Positions 35,405-43,763 are shown, numbered from the stretch's first letter. The stretch is 43,763 nucleotides of DNA from Proteocatella sphenisci DSM 23131 (GCF_000423525.1 NZ_AUID01000023.1:1-43763), one strand, 5' to 3'. A program made the numbers and translations. Notes: a model not told the origin generated them from the letters alone.

Positions 35405-36253
35405 TCAGCTCCATATACAAATAGTTCCCAGCACTCCAGGTCCAGCATGTACTGATACGAGGGTTCCCAGATCTACAATATCCACTTCTTTTTCTGTTAT
35501 GTCCCTAATCCTGTCTTTGAGCCTTTGTGCATCTTCCATTCTGTCTCCATGGGCTATATAAATTTTGTCGATGTCATGTTTTTGTGCAATATTTCTAGTT
35601 ATTTCTTCAATTTTAAGAATGGATTTTTTTCTTCCTCTTACCTTATCTACAGGAACAAGTCGCCCTTCTTCTGTCATATTTATAATGGGCTTTATGTCCA
35701 GAGCTTCGCCAATAGTACCTGAGATTCTACTTATCCTTCCACCTTTTTGAAGGTATTTAAGAGTTTCTACTGCAAAATTGATCTGCTGATTTTTAAAGCT
35801 GTCTGTAGCATATTGATTCAAAGTTTCAAAATCAATGCCTTTTTTTGCCATTTTAGCCGTTTGCGCAACTACATGACCTATGCCATATGCCACGGATTTT
35901 GTATCTATATTTGAAATTACAAGTTTATCTTTGTATTCCTCGGATACAGTCTTTACCATATTATATGTTCCACTAAGATTTTGAGATATGGTCATTACAA
36001 TTATATGAGTATATCCCTCTTCCAAAAATTCATCAAAAGCCCTTATTGCTTCTGATATTACAGGTAATGATGTCTTTGTATCATAACTATCAAGAGATGA
36101 CATACAATCTTTGTAGCTTATATCATATTTATCTCTGAAGGTTCTTCCATCATTAAATATCACCTGCAAGGGTATTATCTTTATATTTTCATTATTTTGA
36201 ACTTCTAAGTTTAAGTCGCTGGTCGTATCTGTCAATATACCAATTTTATGCAT
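35405..36253 (-). CDS. DegV-family fatty-acid-binding protein, second copy
   Basis: About 282 residues from the ATG at 36253, whose GGGAGG site is spaced 6 nt; an ATG one codon upstream is also possible. Family blocks: IGILTDTTSDLNLE, LPVISEAIRAFDEF, THIIVMTISQNLSGTYN, LKYLQKGGRISRISG and HAGPGVLGTICIWS. DegV/FakB proteins bind fatty acids to hand them to a kinase. Its start overlaps the end of the first copy by about 8 bp. Confidence 0.92.
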   Translation of the reverse strand: MHKIGILTDTTSDLNLEVQNNENIKIIPLQVIFNDGRTFRDKYDISYKDCMSSLDSYDTKTSLPVISEAIRAFDEFLEEGYTHIIVMTISQNLSGTYNMVKTVSEEYKDKLVISNIDTKSVAYGIGHVVAQTAKMAKKGIDFETLNQYATDSFKNQQINFAVETLKYLQKGGRISRISGTIGEALDIKPIINMTEEGRLVPVDKVRGRKKSILKIEEITRNIAQKHDIDKIYIAHGDRMEDAQRLKDRIRDITEKEVDIVDLGTLVSVHAGPGVLGTICIWS

Positions 36254-37112
36254 CATCGTCCTCCCAACTAACACATATGCCCACCGTTCCAGGTCCCGAA
36301 TGTCCTGCCATCATAGGCCCTACATTTATAATATACCTGTCTTCTTGTGACACGTTTTCAAGCGCAGCAAAAATATCATACTGCCTTTGTGCATCTTTAA
36401 GTGATTTACCATGCATAGATGCAAATTTGATTTTTCGCTTGCCCTTAACGTCTGCCATTGCCAGGTCCATCATTTCCTGAAGTGATTTTTTTCTTCCTCT
36501 TATTTTTCCTGCAGCATAATATTTGCCCTCTGCATCAACTCCAATTATTGGTCTGATATCTAGAAGTTTACCTATTTTCGCTTCAAAACTGCTTATTCTG
36601 CCGCCTTTTGCAAGATATTTAATATTGTCAACTGTAAAATAACCGCGACTTCTCTCTAAAACATAATTTGCTCTTTTTACAGCCTTCTCAAAATCGCATG
36701 TTTCCTTTACTACTTTGGCTGCCTCTATGACAGCAAATCCCATAGCCATGGATATCAATTTAGAGTCAATGATTTCCACGCAGAATATATCTTTATATTC
36801 ATCAATCGCTTTTCTAACCGCATTATAAGTACCGCTTAGATTCGACGAAAGAGTGATCACTATTATATGTGTGATGCCTTCGTTTTTCAATTGTTCCAAA
36901 GCATACGTAATATCAGAAATCAGCGGAAGTGATGATCTTGGAATTTCATCTTCCAGATTGTCATATACATATTCCACGTCTATATCCACTCTATCTTTAA
37001 AAGCTCTGTGGCTGTATACTACTTGCATGGGTAAGAGCTTGATTCCATACTTTTCCACTATATCATCTGGTATGTCACAAGTCGTATCCGATATCACCGC
37101 AATTTTATTCAT
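36246..37112 (-). CDS. DegV-family fatty-acid-binding protein, first copy
   Basis: About 288 residues from the ATG at 37112, with GGGGGT before it. The family blocks are IAVISDTTCDIPDDIVEK, SSLPLISDITYALEQLKN, THIIVITLSSNLSGTYNAVR, IKYLAKGGRISSFEAKIG and GHSGPGTVGICVSW. It is a paralogue of the next gene, related over its whole length but clearly diverged, so the duplication is old. A -10-like TATAAT at 37176-37181 lacks a good -35. FakA was not seen in the window. Confidence 0.92.
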   Translation of the reverse strand: MNKIAVISDTTCDIPDDIVEKYGIKLLPMQVVYSHRAFKDRVDIDVEYVYDNLEDEIPRSSLPLISDITYALEQLKNEGITHIIVITLSSNLSGTYNAVRKAIDEYKDIFCVEIIDSKLISMAMGFAVIEAAKVVKETCDFEKAVKRANYVLERSRGYFTVDNIKYLAKGGRISSFEAKIGKLLDIRPIIGVDAEGKYYAAGKIRGRKKSLQEMMDLAMADVKGKRKIKFASMHGKSLKDAQRQYDIFAALENVSQEDRYIINVGPMMAGHSGPGTVGICVSWEDDDA

Positions 37113-37228
37113 TTTACCCCCAAAATCTGATTTCATTTACATTCAGACTTCTATATTTTTTACTTTCACTAAGACATTATACTATATATAAGCTAATTAA
37201 AAAATACTTTTCAAAAAAAGTATTTCAA

Positions 37229-37267
37229 AACAAAGGAAGCAAGGCTTGTAAACTTGCTTCCTTTGTT
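37229..37267 (-). terminator. Terminator after the UPF0182 gene
   Basis: Stem AACAAAGGAAGCAAG (37229-37243) with CTTGCTTCCTTTGTT (37253-37267), 9-nt loop, 17 bp after the stop of the UPF0182 gene. A smaller A/T hairpin (37202-37225) follows. Confidence 0.9.
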
Positions 37268-37283
37268 AAAAATATATATTTTT

Positions 37284-40115
37284 TTAACTAAGCTGTTTTA
37301 GAACCTCTCCCAGCTCATTTATTTTTGATTCATATTCACTTAAAGAACCTTTTTTAAGCGCTTCTTGTGCTTCTTCGTATAGCTTGTTTGCATAGGCTAT
37401 GGTACTTAATTCACTCTGAGTCCCTGAAGGTAAAGCATCAGGTCCATTTTCATCTATAATGTCCACAGGATTTCCTTCGTCGTCCACCACACTTCCTGCA
37501 AGCACTTCACCAGAATCTTCAGGCTTGCCAAAAATCTTTTCAAGTGCCTTGTCCAAAGTTTCTTCCATGACAACCTTATCATTGTATCCAACTATTATCC
37601 TTTTCACTTCAGGTATAGCATTTTCTGAAGCTGCTCTTATATAAAGCGGTTCAACATATAATATTGAGCTTTTTATAGGAATTGTCAGGATATGTCCTCT
37701 TAAAACCTGAGATCCACTGGTATCCCATAGTGAAAGATCTTTTGAGATCATGTCGTTGTTACTGAATCTGGCTTCCATCTGCTGAGGACCAATTATACTC
37801 TTATCTTTAGGGAAACTGTAGAGCACCAGGTCTCCATAGGCCTCTCCATCATTTCTTCCAACAAGAAAAGCAGTCATGTTCTGTTTCTGTTTTGGAGTAT
37901 AAGGTATACTCAATACAAATTCTGCTTTTTCTTCTTTAGGAAGTTTGAATGTGAAATAAAGTGATTCCATAGGCACTGTCTCACCTTCGTAAGCTTCGAC
38001 TGGTATATCCCACTTATCTTCTCTGTTGTAGAATACATCAGGATTGCTCATGTGATATGTCGCATACATCTGTGCCTGAATATCAAACAGAAACTGAGGA
38101 TATCTTATGTGTTCTCTTACAAACTGAGGCATTTGATCCATGGCTTTAAATAATCCCGGGAATATCTTTGAGTATGTCTTTATTATTGGATCACTTTCAT
38201 CAGATATATAAAAATCCATTGTTCCATCATAAGCATCAACTACAGCTTTAACAGAGTTTCTTACATAATTGACATTACTCTCCTCACTGAAAGGTTCGGA
38301 ATATGGGTAGGCATTGGTAGTTGTGTATCCATCAATTATATAATGCACTCTGCCATCTGCTATTACAGCATATGGATCTTCATCAAATTTTATGAAAGGA
38401 GCTACTTTTTGTACTCTTGATTTTATATTTCTGTTTATAAGAATTTTTGAATCAGAGTTTATACCTCCGGATATAAGAATCTTAAGGTCTCTTTCTCTTG
38501 CCGCAAACAAGGCTCTGTTGAACAGGCCTAATTCTATTCCACCTTGTCCGTCATACTTTGTCATTTCGTTTGAATCACCCTTTGGATAATCAAACTCCAT
38601 TTCATTTGTATTTACTATTACATAGTCATTTGTAAGCTCTCCAAAATATACCTGAGGTTTTGAAAGCTTAAGCGCTTCAGCATTTGTGCTGACCGGTACA
38701 TTTTTGAGTATCATGTTTGGTTGCCCTGAAGGATTAAGCTGATTAACCGGTGCTACAGTTGCCCCGTAACCATGGGTATATTTGAGCTTAGTGTTTATCC
38801 AGGTTCTTGCATTAGCTTCCAGTTTTTCTTTATCTATCTCTCTTATCGAAAGAAATACCTGGGTAATCTTTCCATCAATTACGTATCTGTCTATGTCTAC
38901 ATCATGGAAACTGTAATATCCTCTTAAACCCTGAAGCTGGTTAAATGCTTCTTTTGTAGGTCTGTAGTCATTAAGACTTATATTTGTTATGGTTTCTTTA
39001 TTATTTATGATATCATCAACCGTAAGGTTTTGATCTACTTCAAAATCTCTTATCTCGACATCATCTATACCATAAGCCAGGTTTGTATATTTTATTGTAT
39101 TTTGAATATAGGGTCTTTCTTTAGAAAGTTCATCTGGCGCAACTATAAGACTTTGCGTTGCTATCTCTGCTCCAGCACCAAGAAGTGTAACTATTACAAG
39201 TGCCGAAATTCCTCCCAGTACAAGTTTTTTGCTATCACCTTTTTTACTTCCAAAAAGGAGCACTCCAGCTATTGCAACCGACACAACCGCTTTTATTCTG
39301 TAGACCCAAAGTGTTACTTTTACATCCGTGTATCCTGCTCCATATATTGCTCCTCTTGCAGAGTAAAGCAGTTCATAAGTCGAAAGTACATTTCTTAGAG
39401 CAAGCACAAGGAAGAATACAACCCCTATTTTAATGATAATAGACAAACCCATCTCAAGGAGTTTGTTCATCGATTCTTTGTTTCTCATTTCAGGATACAT
39501 ATCTCTTATATTGTCATCGTGCATGCTATGTTCGTCTCTCGCCGGAGGATCTTGTCCTATCAGCACGGCAAAATACACTGCTGTTATTATGACTAAAGAT
39601 ATAAGTGCATTCAGCGCCAGAGCAAACAAGTTGTTCACAAGCGGAAGCTTGAATACATAAAAAGATATGTCTCTGTTATACAGAGGATCTGTAATACCAA
39701 AAACCGTGCTGTTTATAAACTTTAATATGTCCATCCAGAAAATGTTTGATATTGAAAATGCAAATAATATAGATACTATTGCAACTGCAATATTTTTCAT
39801 TTTACCAGAACGTTTATCCACTTCTGGATCAGGTATAATGTCCATAGTATCATAATATTTTTTCTTTATCAGTTTCAGGTATATAGTCAGAAATATATAG
39901 AAAAACACAAAGATAGGTGCTCCCACTATAAGCTTGGAGAATACCATTTTTAAAAATGTATCTGTATATCCGACTTCTCTGAACCAGGAAAGATCCACAA
40001 GAAAGCTTATTATGGTTCCAAAAAACGCAAAAATCACTCCTATTGCTGCAATAAGTATCAACATGCCTGTCTGTTTTACATCAAATTTTCCAAAGGAAAA
40101 AGATTTAATCTTCAT
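37284..40115 (-). CDS. UPF0182 family large membrane protein
   Basis: 943 residues. The N-terminal 320 hold seven predicted membrane helices (roughly 15-42, 52-76, 106-130, 155-182, 215-243, 268-290, 294-318). The rest is a large outer domain typical of the UPF0182 family (YELLYSARGAIYGAGYTDVK, then FVREHIRYPQFLFDIQAQMY and FYNREDKWDIP). The function of the family is not established. The end is acidic and Glu/Ser-rich. It follows no clear promoter, and a 190-bp gap with the rpsR terminator precedes it. Confidence 0.9.
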   Translation of the reverse strand: MKIKSFSFGKFDVKQTGMLILIAAIGVIFAFFGTIISFLVDLSWFREVGYTDTFLKMVFSKLIVGAPIFVFFYIFLTIYLKLIKKKYYDTMDIIPDPEVDKRSGKMKNIAVAIVSILFAFSISNIFWMDILKFINSTVFGITDPLYNRDISFYVFKLPLVNNLFALALNALISLVIITAVYFAVLIGQDPPARDEHSMHDDNIRDMYPEMRNKESMNKLLEMGLSIIIKIGVVFFLVLALRNVLSTYELLYSARGAIYGAGYTDVKVTLWVYRIKAVVSVAIAGVLLFGSKKGDSKKLVLGGISALVIVTLLGAGAEIATQSLIVAPDELSKERPYIQNTIKYTNLAYGIDDVEIRDFEVDQNLTVDDIINNKETITNISLNDYRPTKEAFNQLQGLRGYYSFHDVDIDRYVIDGKITQVFLSIREIDKEKLEANARTWINTKLKYTHGYGATVAPVNQLNPSGQPNMILKNVPVSTNAEALKLSKPQVYFGELTNDYVIVNTNEMEFDYPKGDSNEMTKYDGQGGIELGLFNRALFAARERDLKILISGGINSDSKILINRNIKSRVQKVAPFIKFDEDPYAVIADGRVHYIIDGYTTTNAYPYSEPFSEESNVNYVRNSVKAVVDAYDGTMDFYISDESDPIIKTYSKIFPGLFKAMDQMPQFVREHIRYPQFLFDIQAQMYATYHMSNPDVFYNREDKWDIPVEAYEGETVPMESLYFTFKLPKEEKAEFVLSIPYTPKQKQNMTAFLVGRNDGEAYGDLVLYSFPKDKSIIGPQQMEARFSNNDMISKDLSLWDTSGSQVLRGHILTIPIKSSILYVEPLYIRAASENAIPEVKRIIVGYNDKVVMEETLDKALEKIFGKPEDSGEVLAGSVVDDEGNPVDIIDENGPDALPSGTQSELSTIAYANKLYEEAQEALKKGSLSEYESKINELGEVLKQLS

Positions 40116-40274
40116 AAGCTACCCTTCTTTCGTTTTGCGGTTCCTTTAATCAAGTCATTATATATTGCCATGATCATTTATATCTTAACATAAATTTTAT
40201 ACCCTTTAGTTAATATATTACTCATGAAAATTACAACTCTTATTAATTAACTATTTTTTATTTGAATAATCAAA

Positions 40275-40298
40275 AGGCACAATGATATCATTGTGCCT
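40275..40298 (-). terminator. Terminator after rpsR
   Basis: Perfect 24-bp palindrome (40275-40298, half-site AGGCACAATGAT) followed by TTTTGATT on the minus strand, 7 bp beyond the rpsR stop. Confidence 0.85.
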
Positions 40299-40305
40299 GA
40301 TTTTA

Positions 40306-40542
40306 CTATTCTACTGAGTATGGTAAAAGTGCCAGATTTCTAGCTCTTTTTATAGCTACTGTAAGTTTTCTCTGTGCTTTTGCAGATGTTCCCGAAACTC
40401 TTCTTGGAAGTATCTTTCCTCTTTCAGAGATATACTTTTTAAGAAGTGAAACGTCTTTGTAATCTATCATGTTTATCTTGTCGCCTGCAAATGGATCTGC
40501 TTTCTTTCTTCTTCTTTTCATGCCTCTTTGTGCTGCTGCCAT
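40306..40542 (-). CDS. rpsR: 30S ribosomal protein S18, zinc-free form
   Basis: 78 residues from the ATG at 40542, since AAGGAGG lies before it; a TTG two codons earlier is disfavoured. [20 protein letters not shown] and [20 protein letters not shown] are typical. The N-terminus ([20 protein letters not shown]) has no Cys-x2-Cys pair, so this is the zinc-free type. Third in rpsF-ssb-rpsR. Confidence 0.96.
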   Translation of the reverse strand: MAAAQRGMKRRRKKADPFAGDKINMIDYKDVSLLKKYISERGKILPRRVSGTSAKAQRKLTVAIKRARNLALLPYSVE

Positions 40543-40557
40543 GACCAAACCTCCTTT

Positions 40558-41034
40558 TTAAAATGGTACGTCATCGTCTTCAAGTGCCCTGTATCCTTCG
40601 TCATCCAGTCCTTTTGGAGAAAATCCTTCTGGTGTCTGGAAACCGGATGGTTCAAATACATCTGAACCAGCATTTGAAAACCCTTGACTTAAATCAGTTC
40701 TTGGTGAAGCTGCCTGAGCTTTTTCCAAGAATTGAACTGTATCGGCAATTATTTCAGTTACGTATCTTTTTTCGCCGTTTTGATTATCGTAACTTCTGTT
40801 CTGGATCTGACCTTTTATCCCAACTAATCTTCCCTTAGAAATATAATTGGCACAATTCTCTGCAATTTTTCCCCATACTACTATGTTAAAAAAATCCGTC
40901 TGTTTCTGGCCATCCTTCGATGTAAATGGTCTGTCTACTGCAATTGCAAATGTAGCTACAGCTTTTCCTGTTGAAGGAATATATCTTAGCTCAGGATCCT
41001 TGGTAAGTCTTCCAATCAGTATTGCAACATTCAT
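40558..41034 (-). CDS. ssb: Single-stranded DNA-binding protein
   Basis: 158 residues. The N-terminal OB fold (MNVAILIGRLTKDPELRYIP, then FFNIVVWGKIAENCANYISK) covers about 1-105, then a flexible linker with Ser, Gly and Pro, and the acidic tip EDDDVPF that recruits repair and replication proteins. Between rpsF and rpsR, the usual place. Confidence 0.97.
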   Translation of the reverse strand: MNVAILIGRLTKDPELRYIPSTGKAVATFAIAVDRPFTSKDGQKQTDFFNIVVWGKIAENCANYISKGRLVGIKGQIQNRSYDNQNGEKRYVTEIIADTVQFLEKAQAASPRTDLSQGFSNAGSDVFEPSGFQTPEGFSPKGLDDEGYRALEDDDVPF

Positions 41035-41044
41035 AGTTTACCTC

Positions 41045-41332
41045 TTACTTCTCATCCAAGTTGATTATCATGTGACGTATAACACTGTCGCTGATCTTAA
41101 GGTTTCTATCAAGCTCCTTAGGTATCTCTGTGCTTGCTTTAAAGTTTACAAGAACATAGAATCCTTCGTTTAGCTTCTGTATTTCGTATGCAAGTCTTCT
41201 TGCTCCCCATACGTCAACCTTATCAACCTCTCCAGATGTTTCAATTATCGCTTTTACTTTGTCAAGTACAACAGTTTTTGCATCATCCTCAATGTTTGTT
41301 TTTAGTACATAAATCAATTCATAATTTTTCAT
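41045..41332 (-). CDS. rpsF: 30S ribosomal protein S6
   Basis: 95 residues: NYELIYVLKTNIEDDAKTVV, VWGARRLAYEIQKLNEGFYV and LDRNLKISDSVIRHMI, typical of S6. It forms a dimer with S18, whose gene lies two positions on. A leader of about 95 nt with several stems precedes it and probably carries an S6:S18 regulatory element. Confidence 0.97.
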   Translation of the reverse strand: MKNYELIYVLKTNIEDDAKTVVLDKVKAIIETSGEVDKVDVWGARRLAYEIQKLNEGFYVLVNFKASTEIPKELDRNLKISDSVIRHMIINLDEK

Positions 41333-41352
41333 TACATTTCACCTCCCTTTGG

Positions 41353-41435
41353 ACTATACGGCTCTTAATGAGCAGAAAGATGAGAACCGAAACTTTCATT
41401 CCTTCGCATTATATGCGCAAATCTCATACCGCAGT
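41353..41435 (-). promoter_or_regulatory. Structured rpsF leader (putative S6:S18-binding element)
   Basis: Outer pairing ACT (41353-41355)/AGT (41433-41435) and CGG (41359-41361)/CCG (41429-41431) closes ATGAGA/TCTCAT (380-385 with 422-427), a CGCAT/ATGCG hairpin (405-409 with 413-417) and a GCTC/GAGC hairpin (361-364 with 370-373). The S6:S18 complex binds a structured rpsF leader in many bacteria; agreement here is inferred. Confidence 0.5.
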
Positions 41436-41464
41436 ATTATAACATAAATATTTATTGCATGCAA
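41436..41464 (-). promoter_or_regulatory. Promoter of rpsF-ssb-rpsR
   Basis: Minus strand TTGCAT (41459-41464), 17-bp spacer, TATAAT (41436-41441). Confidence 0.65.
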
Positions 41465-41483
41465 ATATTTTTTCTGATTTTTA

Positions 41484-41669
41484 TTAATAATCCTCGTTTA
41501 CATAAGGTTCTCTATGTGGCTCATACAAGTCCTCTTCATAATCATACTGAAAACTTTTCTGATTGTTTCTGAATTCACTCAGTGGTTTTTGCTTGAGGCT
41601 CTCTTGAGATTTTTCTATTTCCAGTTGTTTAATTATAGTCTCTATGTCTATTTTTCTTATCTTTTCCAT
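41484..41669 (-). CDS. Small unknown protein with a charged, Tyr-rich tail
   Basis: 61 residues, not recognised. A Lys/Glu-rich helical N-terminus (MEKIRKIDIETIIKQLEIEK) is followed by a polar, probably disordered tail with Tyr/Glu/Asp/Pro (YDYEEDLYEPHREPYVNEDY). No signal peptide or membrane helix. AAGGAG precedes the ATG and a promoter with perfect TTGACA lies 80 bp upstream, so it is likely expressed. It lies between the rpsF promoter and pepA and has no clear terminator. Confidence 0.6.
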   Translation of the reverse strand: MEKIRKIDIETIIKQLEIEKSQESLKQKPLSEFRNNQKSFQYDYEEDLYEPHREPYVNEDY

Positions 41670-41726
41670 TTTTTCTCCTTGCTTGTATATATTCCACCTT
41701 TAAATTTAAATCCCTTCTTTAATTAC

Positions 41727-41755
41727 AGTTTATATTTCATATATTTTTTTGTCAA
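41727..41755 (-). promoter_or_regulatory. Promoter of the 61-residue orphan gene
   Basis: Minus strand TTGACA (41750-41755), 17-bp spacer, TAAACT (41727-41732). The -10 matches 4 of 6. Confidence 0.55.
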
Positions 41756-41760
41756 GGTAA

Positions 41761-41802
41761 AAACCTATGTACACCCGCATTGTTTTGGGTTAAAATAGGT
41801 TT
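41761..41802 (+). promoter_or_regulatory. pepA promoter framed by an inverted repeat
   Basis: TGTACA (41768-41773), 17-bp spacer, TAAAAT (41791-41796). The arms AAACCTAT (41761-41768) and ATAGGTTT (41795-41802) flank it exactly, and inner ACCC/GGGT also pairs. It could be an operator or a hairpin at the transcript start. Confidence 0.5.
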
Positions 41803-41847
41803 AAAGAATGAATTGAAATCCACGTTGAACCATATAAGGAGGCTATT

Positions 41848-43326
41848 ATGAAATTAAATATTTTGCACAGTCTTGAAATAATGCAGGATTATGATTCCTA
41901 TGTTATCCCGTTCACTTCTCCTGCTCTTATGCCAGAGTTTTTTGAAGAAGATTTCTGTGATCTTGTAAAACCTTACCTGGATTCAGAACTTTTCAAGGCA
42001 AAAAAAGGAGAGATATACAGTTTTACATCATTTTTTAAAGGAACCAGCAAGCACGTCAATATCATACTTGCAGGTTTTGGAGAAGAAAAAGACCTAAGTA
42101 TTGATGTACTCATGAATGGTTTTGGAAAAGCTGTCACAGCTCTGCAGACCCTCAAGGCTAAAAAACCTCTTGTTTTCATGGAAAATATTGCCCCTTGCGT
42201 AAACAAGGTAGACTCTTTTCTAAAGTCATGCAAAGCCATGATTCTTGCTGAATATGCTTTTGAAAGATATCAGACTAAAGAAGACAAGACACACAGAATT
42301 GATTCGCTTGATATATACTCACAATATTACGAGGCTCCTCGCTGTGAAAAAAGAGCTTCCATACTTGCTGAAAATACAATAATTGCAAGAGATCTGGTAA
42401 ATGAACCTGCTAATTTCATGAAGCCTGCTGATCTTGCTCAAAAAACAAAGGATCTTCTTGATGGACTCAATCTTGACATCAACATTTACGACGAAGATGC
42501 CATAAGCAAATTTGGAATGTCTGCATTCCTGTCTGTAGCAAAAGGATCTTCTTCAAAACCAAAACTTATAGTTGTAAATTATAAAGGTAACAAAAATTCA
42601 GACGAGAAACTTGCCCTCGTAGGCAAGGGACTTACCTACGACAGCGGTGGGTACTCAATCAAACCTACAGACAGCATGATGACCATGAAAACAGATATGG
42701 CTGGTTCTGCTGCAGTTATAGGAGCTATAAAATCCATAGCCGAGGCTAAACTCAAGGTTAATGTAGTTGCCATTATTGCTGCATGTGAAAATATGATTTC
42801 TGGAGAAGCTTATCTTCCAGGTGATTTAATTGGATCTATGGCTGGAAAATTCATAGAAGTGGTTAATACAGACGCCGAGGGAAGACTCACCCTTGCTGAT
42901 GCAGTAACTTTTGCACAAGAAAATGAAAAGGCTACTAAAATCGTAGATATAGCTACTCTTACTGGAGCTGTCCTGTCAGCACTGGGTCTTGATTATGCAG
43001 GTGTCGTAACTAACAATGATGAATTTTATAAATTAATTGAAAAAGCTTCAAAAATGTCAAACGAAAAAATCTGGAGGCTCCCTCTGGACGACAGCATAAA
43101 AGATAAAAACAAATCTGATATAGCTGATCTTAAAAATTCTGGTGGAAAATATGCCGGTTCAAGTACTGCAGGTGCATTCATAGGAGAATTCATAAATGAT
43201 ACTCCATGGGTTCATATAGACATAGCAGGAACTTCAGCTGCAGAAAAAGATATTCCTTACTGCAGAAAAGGCGGAACTGGATATGGCGTAGAGCTTCTTT
43301 TTGATATAGCATCTCAGATTAGATAA
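41848..43326 (+). CDS. pepA: Leucyl aminopeptidase (M17 family)
   Basis: 492 residues. The N-terminal domain is variable; the catalytic half shows VGKGLTYDSGGYSIKP (Lys260, Asp265), TMKTDMAGSAAVIGAI (Asp283) and VVNTDAEGRLTLADA (Asp342, Glu344), the two-metal site. It removes N-terminal residues from peptides. The usual GKGITFDSGG is slightly altered to GKGLTYDSGG without loss of ligands. AAGGAGG lies 8 bp before the ATG. The IS element starts 21 bp after its stop, so the gene is intact. Confidence 0.94.
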   Translation: MKLNILHSLEIMQDYDSYVIPFTSPALMPEFFEEDFCDLVKPYLDSELFKAKKGEIYSFTSFFKGTSKHVNIILAGFGEEKDLSIDVLMNGFGKAVTALQTLKAKKPLVFMENIAPCVNKVDSFLKSCKAMILAEYAFERYQTKEDKTHRIDSLDIYSQYYEAPRCEKRASILAENTIIARDLVNEPANFMKPADLAQKTKDLLDGLNLDINIYDEDAISKFGMSAFLSVAKGSSSKPKLIVVNYKGNKNSDEKLALVGKGLTYDSGGYSIKPTDSMMTMKTDMAGSAAVIGAIKSIAEAKLKVNVVAIIAACENMISGEAYLPGDLIGSMAGKFIEVVNTDAEGRLTLADAVTFAQENEKATKIVDIATLTGAVLSALGLDYAGVVTNNDEFYKLIEKASKMSNEKIWRLPLDDSIKDKNKSDIADLKNSGGKYAGSSTAGAFIGEFINDTPWVHIDIAGTSAAEKDIPYCRKGGTGYGVELLFDIASQIR

Positions 43327-43393
43327 TAAATTTCAATTTAATTTAAAGGGGCTGTCGGAGAATGACGTTTTTGACCCCTAAACTTTAATAATT

Positions 43394-43454
43394 AAAAATC
43401 CCAGATTATTCAACATCTACAAAAATGTAGAGAACCGAATAATTTGGGATTTTT
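43394..43454. terminator. Terminator inside the IS end
   Basis: 18-bp stem with one G-U (43394-43411 with 43437-43454) and T-run on the plus strand; a CTACA/TGTAG hairpin sits in the loop. It can end pepA transcripts and block read-through into the element. Confidence 0.85.
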
Positions 43455-43530
43455 TTGTTTGATTTAATATTTATTGTATGACAAAAAAGCCATTTGATAT
43501 TTTCTCATGACTCATAAAAATCTGATAGGA

Positions 43531-43763
43531 TTAGGCTGTTTTTGCTTCGTAGGTTTTGATTTTTTCCTTCGCGAAGCGATAGTATTTATTTAAATTTCTT
43601 CCTACAGCGTATAAAAGAAATTCTTTGTATACTTTTTCAGATGTACGATGGTTAAATCTTCTGAAATTATCATTTTCTTTGATATCTCCAAAATGACCTT
43701 CGGTCTGGATAGAACGTATCTGACGATAAAATATACCTTTTTCACTTTGGATATTATTATTAG
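43531..43763 (-). CDS. IS1182-family transposase, C-terminal part
   Basis: My translation of the minus strand gives SIQTEGHFGDIKENDNFRRF, then NHRTSEKVYKEFLLYAVGRN and ends EAKTA before TAA at 43531-43533. The E-G-x-F-G ... FRRF pattern carries the last acidic residue of the DDE triad in this family. The frame is open to the right edge. No frameshift in the visible 77 codons, so the element could be intact. Confidence 0.82.
   Translation of the reverse strand, partial: NNNIQSEKGIFYRQIRSIQTEGHFGDIKENDNFRRFNHRTSEKVYKEFLLYAVGRNLNKYYRFAKEKIKTYEAKTA

Larger units (their letters stand above)
43348..43763. mobile_element. IS1182-type element, one end, cut by window edge
   Basis: The end begins GGGGCTGTCGGAGAATGACG (43348 on), the look of an IS1182-family terminal inverted repeat, and the transposase C-terminus lies inside on the minus strand. 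The other end is outside the window, so length and target duplication cannot be read. Confidence 0.75.

Overview
The window is an AT-rich piece of a low-GC Gram-positive chromosome, most likely an anaerobic clostridium (Peptostreptococcaceae-like). The reasons are PolC-type DNA polymerase III, ThyX instead of ThyA, SigH, a full MEP-pathway neighbourhood, a UPF0182 protein, paired DegV proteins, and AGGAGG-type ribosome binding sites almost everywhere. The genus cannot be named from sequence alone. No rRNA, tRNA, CRISPR array or prophage was seen. Nearly all of it is housekeeping DNA; mobile DNA appears only as a cut IS element at each edge.

Layout. 1-400: the start of a TnpB gene with its own promoter, an upstream stem-loop, and the terminator of the next operon. 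414-11029 (minus strand): uppS-cdsA-rseP-ispG-polC-thyX-rlmB-rae1-sigH, reading toward the left edge. 11048-14603 (minus): rpsB-tsf-pyrH-frr-orf65. 14638-16185 (minus): ispD-ispF-VOC protein. 16204-18825 (minus): rpsO-pnp behind an S15-type leader. 18815-21795 (minus): nrnA-truB-ribF. 21818-27703 (minus): rimP-nusA-rnpM-ylxQ-infB-rbfA. Together these are translation, RNA-processing, lipid, wall-lipid and isoprenoid genes that in many Firmicutes form two or three separate conserved clusters. Here they are rearranged and fused, and dxr is missing from its usual place between cdsA and rseP.

27781-37112 is accessory: a radical SAM protein (plus), a minus-strand run of membrane protein, methyltransferase, nucleotidase and two half-size chromate transporters, then a plus-strand TetR regulator, 31-residue membrane peptide and thioredoxin. 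A lone PTS EIIA, a preQ1-type riboswitch with its queT transporter, an unknown acidic protein and two tandem DegV proteins follow on the minus strand. 37229-41464 carries a large UPF0182 membrane protein and rpsF-ssb-rpsR. A small orphan gene and pepA are divergent around 41750. From 43348 an IS1182-type element runs off the right edge.

Most unusual: infB (IF-2) carries about 17.6 copies of a 33-bp in-frame tandem repeat encoding [11 protein letters not shown]-type units. Other notable signals are the preQ1-I riboswitch with a readable pseudoknot, RNA leaders for rpsB and rpsO that share a 10-nt motif, a terminator-like hairpin in the rimP-nusA leader, an unlisted 31-residue membrane peptide translated straight after a TetR gene, and the apparent insertion of the rpsB-polC cluster inside the ispDF...thyX-sigH cluster.
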